Shown here in pieces: positions 47,597-57,348 of a stretch of DNA of 64,000 nt (within the stretch, counting starts at the first letter, position 1; each line of letters begins with the position of its first letter). The stretch comes from Rubrobacter xylanophilus DSM 9941 (lineage in GTDB: Bacteria > Actinomycetota > Rubrobacteria > Rubrobacterales > Rubrobacteraceae): contig NC_008148.1 in the NCBI RefSeq assembly GCF_000014185.1, forward strand, positions 1,530,001 through 1,594,000, written 5' to 3'. The notes below the pieces were generated by a model, which made no database searches, was not told the DNA's origin, and worked only from the letters and a program-made list of their open reading frames with translations. The translations under genes and the position numbers were made by a program.

Positions 47597-48781
47597 ATGA
47601 AGAGTCCCGAAGTGGTCGTTGTTGGCTGTGGCGGGCTCGGTTCTGCCGCCCTCTACTGGCTGTCTCGCAGAGTGGGATCTTCCGCGCTCGGAATCGAGCA
47701 GTTCCGCATCGGCCACGAACGGGGAGCCTCCCAGGACCACTCCAGGATCATCAGACTGGCCCAGCACCAGTCCGAGTACGCAGCCCTCGCCCCGCAGGCC
47801 TATGAAACCTGGCACGAGCTGGAGGAGCAATCAGGACAACGGCTGGTGATCAAGACCGGCGGTCTGGTGATAGAAGCCTCGGAGGAGCGTGACCCGGCCA
47901 AGGTCGGCACCCGCAACGTAGACGGGTACGTAGCCACCTTCGAAGAGCACGGCTTCGACTACGAGCTGTTGGAGCCGGAGGAGTTGATAAGCCGCTGGCC
48001 GCAGTTCCGGCTGAAGGGGAACGAGCGCATCGTCTACCAGAAGGACTCTGGAATCGTGGACGCCAGAAAGGCCAACGCGACCCACGTCGCGCTCGCGCGC
48101 GCGCAGGGTGCCCGAATCCTGGAGGAGACACCGGTTCGGAGCGTACGCCCCAGCGGAGCAGGAGTCGAGGTGGTCACAGACCACGAGACCTTCTTCGCGG
48201 ACCGCGTGGTGATTACGGCTGATGCATGGACGAACAACGTTCTGGAGGGGGTCGGTTTGCGGCTTCCGCTGACCGTTACTCAGGAGCAGGTGACCTACTA
48301 CGCGACACCAAACCTGAAGGACTTCTCTCCCGAGCGATTCCCAGTCTTCATGTGGCACGGGAAGCACAATTTCTACGGCTTTCCCGTCTACGGGGAGGTG
48401 GCTACCAAGCTGGGACAGCACATGGGTGGCCACGAGGTTACGGCCGAGACCAGAACCTTTGAGCCGGATCCGGTTCGACAGGAGCGCTACCGGAACTTCC
48501 TGAGCAAGCACATACCCGGTTTCCTGGGCCCCGAGCTGTACACCAAAACCTGCCTGTACACGATCCCACCGGACCAGAACTTCATCATCGACACGCTGCC
48601 GGAACATCCCCAGATCTCGGTGGCGATTGGGGCGGGACATGCCTTCAAGTTTGCCAGCCTGATCGGTCGGATACTCTCGGAGTTGGCCTTGGACGGGAGC
48701 TCCTCCTTCCCGATCGAACCGTTCACTATCACCCGACCCGCCATTACCGATAAGACCTTTCAGAGGTCGTTTCATGCTTGA
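47597..48781 (+). CDS. soxA: Monomeric sarcosine oxidase-type flavoenzyme
   Basis: 394 aa, ATG with AAGGAG SD. FAD-dependent oxidase of N-methyl amino acids, giving formaldehyde and H2O2. The dinucleotide fold is VVVVGCGGLGSAALYWLSRR. Against monomeric sarcosine oxidase the key residues appear kept: Arg in HSRIIRL, Tyr in FYGFP, Lys and His in TKLGQH, the covalent-FAD cysteine in KTCLYTIPPDQNFIID, and Lys in GHAFKFAS. Sarcosine or another N-methyl/cyclic amine made by the Rieske enzyme is a likely substrate. N-methyltryptophan oxidase is the closest alternative. Confidence 0.85.
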   Translation: MKSPEVVVVGCGGLGSAALYWLSRRVGSSALGIEQFRIGHERGASQDHSRIIRLAQHQSEYAALAPQAYETWHELEEQSGQRLVIKTGGLVIEASEERDPAKVGTRNVDGYVATFEEHGFDYELLEPEELISRWPQFRLKGNERIVYQKDSGIVDARKANATHVALARAQGARILEETPVRSVRPSGAGVEVVTDHETFFADRVVITADAWTNNVLEGVGLRLPLTVTQEQVTYYATPNLKDFSPERFPVFMWHGKHNFYGFPVYGEVATKLGQHMGGHEVTAETRTFEPDPVRQERYRNFLSKHIPGFLGPELYTKTCLYTIPPDQNFIIDTLPEHPQISVAIGAGHAFKFASLIGRILSELALDGSSSFPIEPFTITRPAITDKTFQRSFHA

Positions 48782-48808
48782 TGGGATGACAAGGGTTTGG
48801 AGATCGAC

Positions 48809-50119
48809 ATGAACTCTTCGGCGGGCTCTTCACACGGAGATCTTGCGGCAAGGGACTTCGTTCGCTCCGGCCCGGCTGAAAGCAAGGAGCGCCCCGCGAT
48901 CAACAAGGACAGACACACTCTTGGGCAGACAAACACCCTGTTGGAGCGCGGGGTCGATCTTGAGAGGCTGCGCCGGGAGCGACTTCTCAAGGTGCAGTCC
49001 GAGATGCGATCTCGGGACATTGGCGCCCTCGTTTTGACGGACCCCATAAACATCCGCTACACAACCGGCCTCAGCGTGATGCCGTTGTGGGCGGCCACGA
49101 ACCTCGCCCACTACGTCTTGGTGCCAGTGGAAGGCAGTCCGGTCGTCTTCGAGTATGCCCGGGCGAAATTCCGCGCCGAGGAGTTCTTCTCGGATGTGAG
49201 GAGCGCACATTACTGGCAGGCGCGCTTTGCCGATCAACTGGCTGCGGAGCGTTCGGGAGAATGGGCCGCAGAGATCAAAGACGTACTTCGTACTTGGGGC
49301 GTGATCGACTCCAAGCTCGGGATAGATTGTCTGGATTACCACGGCTTCTCAGCGCTCCAAGGTCAGGGCATATGCCTTACGGATGCCGACGATCCGATAC
49401 AGAACGCACGCATTATCAAAACCGCTGACGAAATCGAGCTCCTGAAACAATCCGCGGCGGTCTGCGAGGCCGCGCTGTACGATCTGGAGCGGGCTATCCG
49501 CCCCGGGGTGAGCGAGCACGAGTTGCTGGGCGTCTTCTACCACAAGATGCTGGCCCTGGGTGGAGAGCACTGCTTTTCGCGGCTACTTAGCACGGGCCAC
49601 AAGACCAATCCCTGGTTCCACGAAGCGGGCAGCAAGCTGGTGCGCCCCGGAGACCTCGTGGCCTTCGACACCGACATGACAGGGCCGGAGGGCTACGTCT
49701 GCGACATCTCACGCACGTTCCTGTGCGGAGAAGAAGCCACAGCCGCACAGAAGGAGGCGTACAGGGTAGCGTACGAGTTCACCCAGGAACTCGCTTCCAT
49801 GCTGCGTCCCGGCCTAGGCTACGACGAGTTGTTGAACAATCTTCCCGAGTACCCGGATCTCTACAAGGCGCAACGCTACTCGTTCGTGCTGCACGGTGTG
49901 GGAACGGATGATGAACTGCCGTTTCTTCCGTATCCCGATGACCCCGGGGCGATCGAACTCGATGGGGAACTCAAGGAGAACATGGTTGTCAGCGTGGAAT
50001 TCTACGCAGGGAAGGTTGGAGAACAAGACGGCGTGAAGCTGGAAGACGAGGTGTGGATTACCGAGGAAGGGCCGGTGATGCTCTCGTTGTACCCGTACGA
50101 GGAGAAATTGATCTCTTAA
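48809..50119 (+). CDS. M24 (creatinase/prolidase-fold) metalloprotein resembling DMSP lyase DddP
   Basis: 436 aa from ATG (GGAG 6 nt upstream). N-terminal creatinase-like domain with DPINIRYTTGLSVMPLW and a pita-bread catalytic domain. Candidate ligands are Asp287, Asp289, Asp299, His362, Glu397 and Glu412. Their spacing (+2, +10, +63, +35, +15) nearly equals that known for Ruegeria DddP, and the Asp six residues after the His, its proposed base, is also present (HGVGTDD). RLLSTGHKTNPWFHEAGSK and FDTD...CDISRTF also look DddP-like. Creatinase itself lacks the metal ligands, so it is a poorer match. Xaa-Pro peptidase or ectoine hydrolase activity remains possible. Confidence 0.65.
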   Translation: MNSSAGSSHGDLAARDFVRSGPAESKERPAINKDRHTLGQTNTLLERGVDLERLRRERLLKVQSEMRSRDIGALVLTDPINIRYTTGLSVMPLWAATNLAHYVLVPVEGSPVVFEYARAKFRAEEFFSDVRSAHYWQARFADQLAAERSGEWAAEIKDVLRTWGVIDSKLGIDCLDYHGFSALQGQGICLTDADDPIQNARIIKTADEIELLKQSAAVCEAALYDLERAIRPGVSEHELLGVFYHKMLALGGEHCFSRLLSTGHKTNPWFHEAGSKLVRPGDLVAFDTDMTGPEGYVCDISRTFLCGEEATAAQKEAYRVAYEFTQELASMLRPGLGYDELLNNLPEYPDLYKAQRYSFVLHGVGTDDELPFLPYPDDPGAIELDGELKENMVVSVEFYAGKVGEQDGVKLEDEVWITEEGPVMLSLYPYEEKLIS

Positions 50120-50230
50120 ATCCGGAGCGAACCGCAGGGGGTGATCATGCCGGTGATGGAAAGTTGAGGAGTACACAGTAGTAGTCGTCCGGATAACGCA
50201 TCGGATAATGGCGGAGGGAGAGGAGGAGAA

Positions 50231-51535
50231 TTGACCATCGATCGAGTGGACAAGCAGGTGGCTGCTAACCCAAAGCCCAAGACACCGGAGGACTTCACCA
50301 GGGAGGAGACCTACAGGCTCACTCGTCTTCCGGTCGAGCTGGCGTCGACCCTTCTGCCGGAGGCCTACACCTCTCCTGAGTTCTTTGACATCGAGAAGGA
50401 GCGGGTGTTTGCCAAGAGTTGGATCCCGGTCGGCTTCGTTTCGCAGGTGCGGGAGCCCGGGCGTACCATCGTCGCCGAAGTAGCGGGGCGCTCGATCATC
50501 ATAGCCCGCGACAAGTCGGGAAAGCTCAGAGCCTTTCACAACGTGTGCCGGCATCGGGCCGCCAGGCTGCTCGACGAGGGCTGCCATGTCGTCCGCAACA
50601 ACAGGATCCGCTGCCCCTACCACAGCTGGACCTACGATCTCGAGGGCAAATGTTTGGGCACTCCGCTCTTTGAGGGCTCCGATATCCCGGAGGAGGGACG
50701 CACCGCCTTCGATATGAGCGGGGTTAAAGGCTTCGACAAGGCGGACTACGGGCTCTTGCCCGTCAGGGTGGACAGCTGGGGCTTTCTCGTCTTTGTCAAC
50801 CTTGACCCTGAGACGATCCCGCTCAAAAAATACCTAGGCGACCTGCCGGAGCGCTTCTCCAGCTACCAGCTTGAGGAGTGGCGGGTGGTGCGGCAAAAGA
50901 CCTACGACATCGCGGCCAACTACAAGCTAATCGGCGAAAACTTCATGGAATACTACCACCTGCCATGGGTGCATCCGGAGCTTGTCAAGGTCTCCCGCAT
51001 GGAAGATCACTATCGATGGCAGGGTCCTGGGATGTACATGGGTTTCTGTACGACCCCCATCTCCCAAAATACGGAAGCCGGCGGCTGGCAAGGGCTCCCA
51101 CCGATCAGCTCCCTGAGCAAAGAGGAGGCGGTGAGCGCGCGCTTTATCTGGCTCTTTCCCAACACCGCCGTCAATATCCTGCCCAACCACTCCTTCGTGA
51201 TGATCACGCGCCCCGACGGGCCAGGACACACCGTGGAGGATACCTTCATACTCTCTCACCCCGAATCCCTGGCGAACCCCGAAGCCGAAGAAAAGCTGGA
51301 CCAGCTGGCGAGATTCTGGGATCTGGTAAACGTGCAGGACATCGAGATCGTCGAGCGGGTACAGCAGGGCATCTCCAACCCGGAATACAGGGGTGGGCGC
51401 ATGTGCTACCGGTTCGAGGAACCGCTGCACCGCTACCAGAACATGGTTATCGATAAGATGGCGGGGATAGAGCGGGTTCCCCCCGGTGATGATGAGGAGA
51501 TGGTGCGCATGTTCGACTCCAACACGGACAGTTGA
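50231..51535 (+). CDS. Rieske non-haem iron oxygenase, betaine-demethylase/choline monooxygenase type
   Basis: 434 aa, TTG start with AGGAGGAG just upstream. Rieske cluster CRHRAAR...CPYHSWTYDLEG (about residues 107-135). Catalytic domain with the NFMEYYHLPWVHPEL iron site (two His) and a downstream Asp in VQDIEIVE. The layout resembles glycine betaine monooxygenase (GbcA), stachydrine demethylase and choline monooxygenase, which hydroxylate an N-methyl group and release formaldehyde. No ferredoxin reductase (GbcB-like) is encoded in the island, so electrons must come from a partner elsewhere. Confidence 0.8.
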   Translation: MTIDRVDKQVAANPKPKTPEDFTREETYRLTRLPVELASTLLPEAYTSPEFFDIEKERVFAKSWIPVGFVSQVREPGRTIVAEVAGRSIIIARDKSGKLRAFHNVCRHRAARLLDEGCHVVRNNRIRCPYHSWTYDLEGKCLGTPLFEGSDIPEEGRTAFDMSGVKGFDKADYGLLPVRVDSWGFLVFVNLDPETIPLKKYLGDLPERFSSYQLEEWRVVRQKTYDIAANYKLIGENFMEYYHLPWVHPELVKVSRMEDHYRWQGPGMYMGFCTTPISQNTEAGGWQGLPPISSLSKEEAVSARFIWLFPNTAVNILPNHSFVMITRPDGPGHTVEDTFILSHPESLANPEAEEKLDQLARFWDLVNVQDIEIVERVQQGISNPEYRGGRMCYRFEEPLHRYQNMVIDKMAGIERVPPGDDEEMVRMFDSNTDS

Positions 51536-51543
51536 TCGGGAAC

Positions 51544-53055
51544 ATGAGCGCCCCCGCTTCGGAGGTTCACCCCAAGCTCTTCATCGCCAATGAGTGGAGA
51601 CCCAGCCATACCGGCCAGACATTCGAGACGGTGGACCCCTCGACCGAAGAGGTTATCGCATCTATCCCGCGCGGAGGCGCCGAGGACGTCGATGAAGCTG
51701 TGAGCGCCGCCAGGGAGGCCTTCAACGGCCCCTGGCGGCGCCTCACCCCCGAGGATCGGGCCAGATTCCTCTACCAGGTGGCAAGGAGCCTTGAGTCCAG
51801 ATTGGAAGAATTCGCCCGGCTGGAGACGCTGGATACCGGCAAACCTCTGCAACATTCTCGAAACGAGATCCGAAATTGCGTGCGCTATTTTGATTACTAT
51901 GCCGGCGCCGCCGACAAGATCCACGGCGAGACCATCCCGCTGGGTCCCAATTACCTGGACTACACGGTCCGCGAGCCGCTCGGCGTGACCGCACACATCG
52001 TGCCATGGAACGTGCCTTTAGGCATGGTCTGCCGCAGCCTGGCTCCAGCACTGGCCGCCGGCAATGCAGCCGTTGTGAAGCCAGCAGAGCAGACGCCGCT
52101 TACCGCTCTTAAGCTCGCGGAGCTCTTCCTGGAGCTAGACGCCCCGCCGGGCGTCTACAACGTGGTGACCGGCTTTGGGGAAGAGGCGGGTCGGGCGTTG
52201 AGCGAGCATCCTGGCATAGATTCGATCACCTTCACCGGTTCTGTGGAGACGGGCCGTGCCGTTCTCAGAGCCGCGGCGGAGCACGTAAGGCCGGTCGTTT
52301 TAGAGCTCGGCGGCAAGTCTCCGCAGGTTGTATTCGCAGACTGCGACCTCGATTTTGCTGCGGACGAAGTAGCGAAGGGAATCTACTCCAATTCGGGGCA
52401 GTATTGCGACGCGGGCTCCCGGCTGCTGATCGATGGCTCGATCAAAGAGCCTTTTTTGGAGAAGGTGATCGAACGCGCACGAGCAATAAAACTCGGCGCA
52501 GGGATGGACGAACCTGACATGGGACCGCTGGTCTCCGAGGAGCATTTCAAGCGCGTTCTGGGCTATATAGAAGTGGGAAATAAGGAGGGCGCGCGCATGC
52601 TCACCGGCGGGCGTGCCGAGGGGTTTGAGAGAGGGTACTTTGTTGCCCCCACCATCTTCGACGAGGTAGAAAGCAACATGCGCATCGCCCAGGAAGAGAT
52701 CTTCGGTCCGGTGTTGGCCACGTTGTCTTTTGGCAGCGAAGTTGAAGCCATCGAGATCGCAAACGACTCCAGCTATGGATTGGCGGCTGGCATCTTTACC
52801 CGCGATATAGATCGAGCACTGCGCTTCGCAAGCGAGATTCAAGCCGGTTATGTAATGATCAATGAATATTTCTCGGGCGGCATGGGCTCGCCGTTTGGCG
52901 GCTATAAGCAGAGTGGCATCGGCAGGGAGAGAGGCTTGATAGCGCTGGACAACTACACGCAGATCAAGAACGTCGTGGTGAAGGTCGGGCAGAGACTTCC
53001 ACGCCGCTCTGCGGGCATACAAGACGCGCTTGCACCAATTACCAAGCCAGGATGA
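51544..53055 (+). CDS. NAD(P)-dependent aldehyde dehydrogenase (betaine-aldehyde type)
   Basis: 503 aa from ATG; a TTG at 51532 overlapping the Rieske stop (TTGA) is an alternative. Complete ALDH fold: cofactor-site PWNVPLG, general base LELGGKSPQVVF (Glu), nucleophile in NSGQYCDAGSRLL (Cys), and EEIFGPVLATLSF plus SPFGGYKQSGIGRERG at the C-terminus. Closest in pattern to betaine-aldehyde and related dehydrogenases. In context it could oxidise formaldehyde, a betaine aldehyde or a semialdehyde from the onium substrate. Confidence 0.9.
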   Translation: MSAPASEVHPKLFIANEWRPSHTGQTFETVDPSTEEVIASIPRGGAEDVDEAVSAAREAFNGPWRRLTPEDRARFLYQVARSLESRLEEFARLETLDTGKPLQHSRNEIRNCVRYFDYYAGAADKIHGETIPLGPNYLDYTVREPLGVTAHIVPWNVPLGMVCRSLAPALAAGNAAVVKPAEQTPLTALKLAELFLELDAPPGVYNVVTGFGEEAGRALSEHPGIDSITFTGSVETGRAVLRAAAEHVRPVVLELGGKSPQVVFADCDLDFAADEVAKGIYSNSGQYCDAGSRLLIDGSIKEPFLEKVIERARAIKLGAGMDEPDMGPLVSEEHFKRVLGYIEVGNKEGARMLTGGRAEGFERGYFVAPTIFDEVESNMRIAQEEIFGPVLATLSFGSEVEAIEIANDSSYGLAAGIFTRDIDRALRFASEIQAGYVMINEYFSGGMGSPFGGYKQSGIGRERGLIALDNYTQIKNVVVKVGQRLPRRSAGIQDALAPITKPG

Positions 53056-53131
53056 GGCAGCCCCGGGCGATCTACCGGGAGCCCCGGCCAGGCTCCGGTC
53101 TGATGCGAGAAAAAGTTCGGGCGACGCCTAT

Positions 53132-53150
53132 CGAGCGAGCGTCTCGCTCG
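53132..53150 (+). terminator. Hairpin in the ALDH-MDR gap
   Basis: 8-bp perfect stem CGAGCGAG/CTCGCTCG with a 3-nt loop. The surrounding 234-bp gap (53056-53289) also holds an imperfect ACCGGGAGCC/GGCTCCGGT pair and no gene. It may partly end the operon, leaving the MDR gene under its own promoter. Confidence 0.4.
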
Positions 53151-53289
53151 GGTGCACGTTATCGGATCAAAACGCGTCCGTGACGGCGTGCGCATCCCCT
53201 GCTCCGTGCAAGTAGGGGCCGCCGGTGGCGCGCTAATCCACGCCGCTTCCGGGCGAGAAAGCCAGGAAAAGGGAGGTTCTGCAAACGTC

Positions 53290-54336
53290 ATGAAAGCGGT
53301 ACTGCTCACTGGTCATGGCGGGCTCGAAAAACTCGAGTACAGAGAGGACATCCCCACTCCCAGTCCCGCCCCCGGAGAGGTGCTGATAAAGGTTGGTGCT
53401 GCCGGGGTGAACAACACGGACATCTGGACCCGCGAGGGTGCCTACGGAACAGAGATTGACTCGGAAGCCACGAGCGGCTGGCGCCGGGGGAAGCCGATGG
53501 AGTTTCCCAGGATACAGGGCATGGATATCGCAGGGCGCATTGCAGAGGTTGGCGAAGGCGTCCCGAGGTCGCGCATCGGGGAGCGGGTTCTCGTTGATTT
53601 CGTGCTCCGCTCCGGCGAAGGAGATGAGGGGCTTGTAGAGGCTGATCTCGTCGGCAGCGAGCGTGACGGGGGGTTTGCCGAGTATGTCGCTGTTCCCGCC
53701 ACGAATGCCGTAGCCGTCGAAAGCCCTCTCAGCGACGAGGAGCTCGCCACCTTCCCCACTGCTTACCTTACCGCCGAGCACATGCTCAACCGGGCGAGCG
53801 TGGCGGAAGACGAAACCATATTTGTGACGGGAGCCTCCGGAGGCGTCGGCTCCGCCCTCTTGCAACTCGCCCGTCTGCGCGGTGCCCGGGTGATAGCCCT
53901 GGTGGGGGCAGGCAAAGAGAACAAAGCGTATGAGCTGGGCGCCGAAAGCGTGGTAACGCGAGGTACACCCGACTTGCCCGCGGCCGTTGCAAAAGCCGCA
54001 GATGGACACCCGGTCGACGTGGTCGCCGATGTGGTCGGCGGAGAGGTCTTTCTGGATCTGTTGCGCATCCTAAGGCCTCTGGGACGTTACGTAACGGCGG
54101 GGGCCATCGCCGGCCCCCTGGTGCGGCTGGACCTCAGAACCGTCTACCTCAAGCATCTGCAGCTGATCGGCTCAACGGTCGGCACGCGCGCGGAGTTCAT
54201 CGAACTAGTAAGATATATAGAAAGCGGGAAGATCAAACCCCTTCTGGCCAACACCTATCCGCTCTCAGAGATAAGACGCGCTCAGGAGGACTTTCTGAGG
54301 AAGGACTTCTTCGGCAAACTCGTGATCATCCCATGA
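53290..54336 (+). CDS. MDR-family (quinone oxidoreductase/ADH-like) oxidoreductase
   Basis: 348 aa from ATG. Medium-chain dehydrogenase fold: GroES-like half with GAAGVNNTDIWTREGAYG and FPRIQGMDIAGRIAEVGEGV, and a Rossmann half with IFVTGASGGVGSALLQLARLRGARVIAL. The structural-zinc cysteine cluster of classical ADHs is missing, so it is a zinc-free quinone oxidoreductase-like member using NAD(P)H. Acryloyl-CoA reductases (AcuI) are MDR proteins too, so a role in acrylate disposal after DMSP cleavage is conceivable but unproven. Last gene of the island. Confidence 0.82.
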   Translation: MKAVLLTGHGGLEKLEYREDIPTPSPAPGEVLIKVGAAGVNNTDIWTREGAYGTEIDSEATSGWRRGKPMEFPRIQGMDIAGRIAEVGEGVPRSRIGERVLVDFVLRSGEGDEGLVEADLVGSERDGGFAEYVAVPATNAVAVESPLSDEELATFPTAYLTAEHMLNRASVAEDETIFVTGASGGVGSALLQLARLRGARVIALVGAGKENKAYELGAESVVTRGTPDLPAAVAKAADGHPVDVVADVVGGEVFLDLLRILRPLGRYVTAGAIAGPLVRLDLRTVYLKHLQLIGSTVGTRAEFIELVRYIESGKIKPLLANTYPLSEIRRAQEDFLRKDFFGKLVIIP

Positions 54337-54655
54337 ACGCAACAGGTTACCCTGCTTATATACCGAAGGTTGTCGCGCAGCGCGCCCTGCACGTAAACCA
54401 AAATCCTTTCCTCGCCCCTTAGGCCGCCCGCGAGCTCGCCAGTGCCCCCACGGTGACTCTCAGCGAGCCTGTCCGAGAGACCTTGCTTCCGGGGTGGCAC
54501 ATTCATCTCTGTTCTTTCAATGGAAGCAGGTCTTTGGAGCGGCCTTCTGGCAACTACCCTCGCGAAAGCCGCACGAAAGTCGTGGCTACACGCTCAATGC
54601 TCTTTCCGCAGAGCCGCTACTGACACGTCCCTCATCTCTGGAGGGCACTCACGCA
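54337..54655. other. Right end of island, no gene seen
   Basis: 319 bp without a convincing gene. A minus-strand frame of about 74 codons (MNVPPRKQGL...) has no recognisable features. TTATATACC near 54356 could be a weak -10. A decayed integrase would be expected here beside the att site, but I find no recombinase motif. Confidence 0.5.
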
Positions 54656-54693
54656 TCTCACCCGCAAAAGGAGGGTGACCGACGGGATTCGAA
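54656..54693. repeat. Right direct repeat (att site) overlapping tRNA-His 3' end
   Basis: 38 bp identical to 42005-42042. Positions 54674-54693 are the 3' part of the functional tRNA-His; 54656-54673 are immediately downstream of it. Confidence 0.9.
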
Positions 54694-54747
54694 CCCGCGA
54701 CCTTCGGAGCCACAATCCGATGCTCTGCCAACTGAGCTACGGCCACC
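54674..54747 (-). tRNA. tRNA-His (GTG)
   Basis: Cloverleaf with acceptor GTGGCCG/CGGTCAC, anticodon stem TCGGA/TCCGA with loop TTGTGGC (anticodon GTG), T-loop GGTTCGAATCC. The extra G at position -1 paired with C73 is the tRNA-His identity element. Its 3' end is the integration target of the island. Confidence 0.96.
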
Positions 54748-54759
54748 AAGCGCACGCCG

Positions 54760-54765
54760 ATTCTA
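54760..54765 (-). promoter_or_regulatory. -10 box of tRNA-His promoter
   Basis: TAGAAT lies 12 nt upstream of the tRNA 5' end, directly after the MFS stop codon. No strong -35 is visible at 17 bp. Confidence 0.45.
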
Positions 54766-55977
54766 TCAGGAACGAGGCCGTCTTACATCCGCGGGCCGCC
54801 TCTCCGGGACGCGCACCACGGCGTCCCGGCCGGCCCCGATGCCGGCGAGCAGCATGGCGCCGGTGACGAGGCAGAGCACCACCAGGGGCACCGTCCACCC
54901 TCCGGTGGCGTCGTGCAGCGCCCCGAAGAGCGGCGGGCCCGCGGCCGCGAAGAGATAGCCCACCGTCTGCGCCATGCCGGAGAGCGCGGCGGCCCCGGCC
55001 GCGTCCGCCGCGCGCAGGGCGAAGAGGGTGAGCGCCAGGCTGATGGCCGCCCCCTGGCCGAGCCCGAGCAGGACGACGGGGACCGAGCTGAGCGGCCCGC
55101 CGAGGAAGAGGAGGCCCAGTATCCCCGTTCCGGAGAGCAGGGCAGCCCCGGCGGCGAGGGCGCTCTGCGAGCGCATGCGGGCGGCCAGGACCGGGACCAG
55201 GAGGGTGGCCGGGATCCCGACGAGCTGCATGAGCGAGACCATCCACCCGGCCCCGACCGCGCTCAGGCCTCCCTCGCCGAGTATGGCGGGCAGCCAGGTG
55301 ATCGAGACGAAGAACACTACGGACTGCAGCCCCATAAACAGGGTGACCTGCCAGGCGAGCGCCGAGCGCCACGGCCCGCGCGGGGCACGGCCGGGCGCCG
55401 AGCGCTCGGGGCGCTCCTTCAGCAAGGGAGCCCACGCGAGGACCGCGAGCAGCACCGGTACGGCCCACACCCCGAGCGCGCCCTGCCACCCGAGCCCCGC
55501 CGAGCGTGCCAGCGGCGCGCTCAGCCCGGCGCCGAGCGCGGCCCCAACGTTCATCGCGGTTATGTAGGTGCCCGTGACCGGTCCGACGCGACGGGGGAAG
55601 TAGCGCTTTACGAAGCCGGGGAGAAGGACGTTGGCGGCGGCTATGGCGGCGCCGAGCACGGCCGTCCCGGCGAACAGCGCCGCCTCCTGCGGCAGCGAGC
55701 GCAAAGCTATGCCCGCCGCGAGCAGCACCAGCCCCCCGAACAGCGTGCGGGAGAGCCCGAAGCGGCCGGCGAGCCGGGGGGCCAGCGACGAGAAGGCGGC
55801 GAAGGCGAGGAGCGGGAGGGTGGTGAGCAGCCCGGCGAGCCCGCTGGAGAGCCCCATGTCCTCCCTTATCCCCCCGATAACCGGCCCCACGGAGGTTATG
55901 GAGGCGCGCAGGTTGAGCCCGGCGAGGACGACGCAGAAGAACGGCAGAGCGCCCCGGAGGAAGCCCGAGCCCTTCAC
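54766..55977 (-). CDS. MFS transporter, CynX/NimT family
   Basis: 403 aa, ATG start. Twelve membrane helices. It opens with LAGLNLRASITSVGPVIGGIREDMGLSSGLAGLLTTLPLLAF, characteristic of the cyanate/2-nitroimidazole (CynX) transporter family, and has RRVGPVTGTYITAMNVGAALGAGLS and ALHDATGGWTVPL further on. Substrate unknown. It is 19 nt downstream of pobA and may belong to the same transcript, in which case an aromatic acid is a candidate cargo. Confidence 0.85.
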   Translation of the reverse strand: MKGSGFLRGALPFFCVVLAGLNLRASITSVGPVIGGIREDMGLSSGLAGLLTTLPLLAFAAFSSLAPRLAGRFGLSRTLFGGLVLLAAGIALRSLPQEAALFAGTAVLGAAIAAANVLLPGFVKRYFPRRVGPVTGTYITAMNVGAALGAGLSAPLARSAGLGWQGALGVWAVPVLLAVLAWAPLLKERPERSAPGRAPRGPWRSALAWQVTLFMGLQSVVFFVSITWLPAILGEGGLSAVGAGWMVSLMQLVGIPATLLVPVLAARMRSQSALAAGAALLSGTGILGLLFLGGPLSSVPVVLLGLGQGAAISLALTLFALRAADAAGAAALSGMAQTVGYLFAAAGPPLFGALHDATGGWTVPLVVLCLVTGAMLLAGIGAGRDAVVRVPERRPADVRRPRS

Positions 55978-55996
55978 CGCCCGAACGACCGCCCGG

Positions 55997-57217
<1,221 letters not shown>

Positions 57218-57273
57218 CTAGCACCCGTTGGGAGGCCGGGCGCGCCCCTCGAAGCACGCGCCCGGCACGGGCT

Positions 57274-57303
57274 CCCGCCCCCGCCGGCGCCGGCGGGGGC
57301 GGG
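57274..57303 (-). terminator. 30-nt perfect palindrome after the ligM-like gene
   Basis: A perfect palindrome with arms CCCGCCCCCGCCGGC lies 45 nt after the ligM-like stop. No U-tract follows. It separates the C1 operon from pobA. Confidence 0.6.
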
Positions 57304-57348
57304 AAGTAGAAGAGAACGCCGTGGGGAGGAGACCCGGCAACCGCCTCC

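Larger units (their letters stand above)
42043..54655. mobile_element. tRNA-His-integrated genomic island carrying onium-compound catabolism genes
   Basis: Bounded by 38-bp perfect direct repeats, one being the 3' end of an intact tRNA-His gene, the classic footprint of tyrosine-recombinase integration. The flanks are high-GC core-like DNA; most of the island is visibly less GC-rich and uses more AT-ending codons. It contains a decayed DNA polymerase and a catabolic operon. No integrase or excisionase is seen, so the element appears immobilised. One repeat plus the interior is 12,651 bp. Confidence 0.82.

Noticed and set aside
47531-48781. Creatine pathway reading of the island (M24 as creatinase feeding sarcosine oxidase)
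   Set aside because: Attractive because creatinase yields sarcosine, but true creatinases lack the metal ligands, and all six are present in this M24 protein.
54282-54506. 74-codon minus frame at the right end of the island (possible integrase remnant)
   Set aside because: No recombinase motif (R..HxxR..Y) or other similarity is visible; too short to claim.
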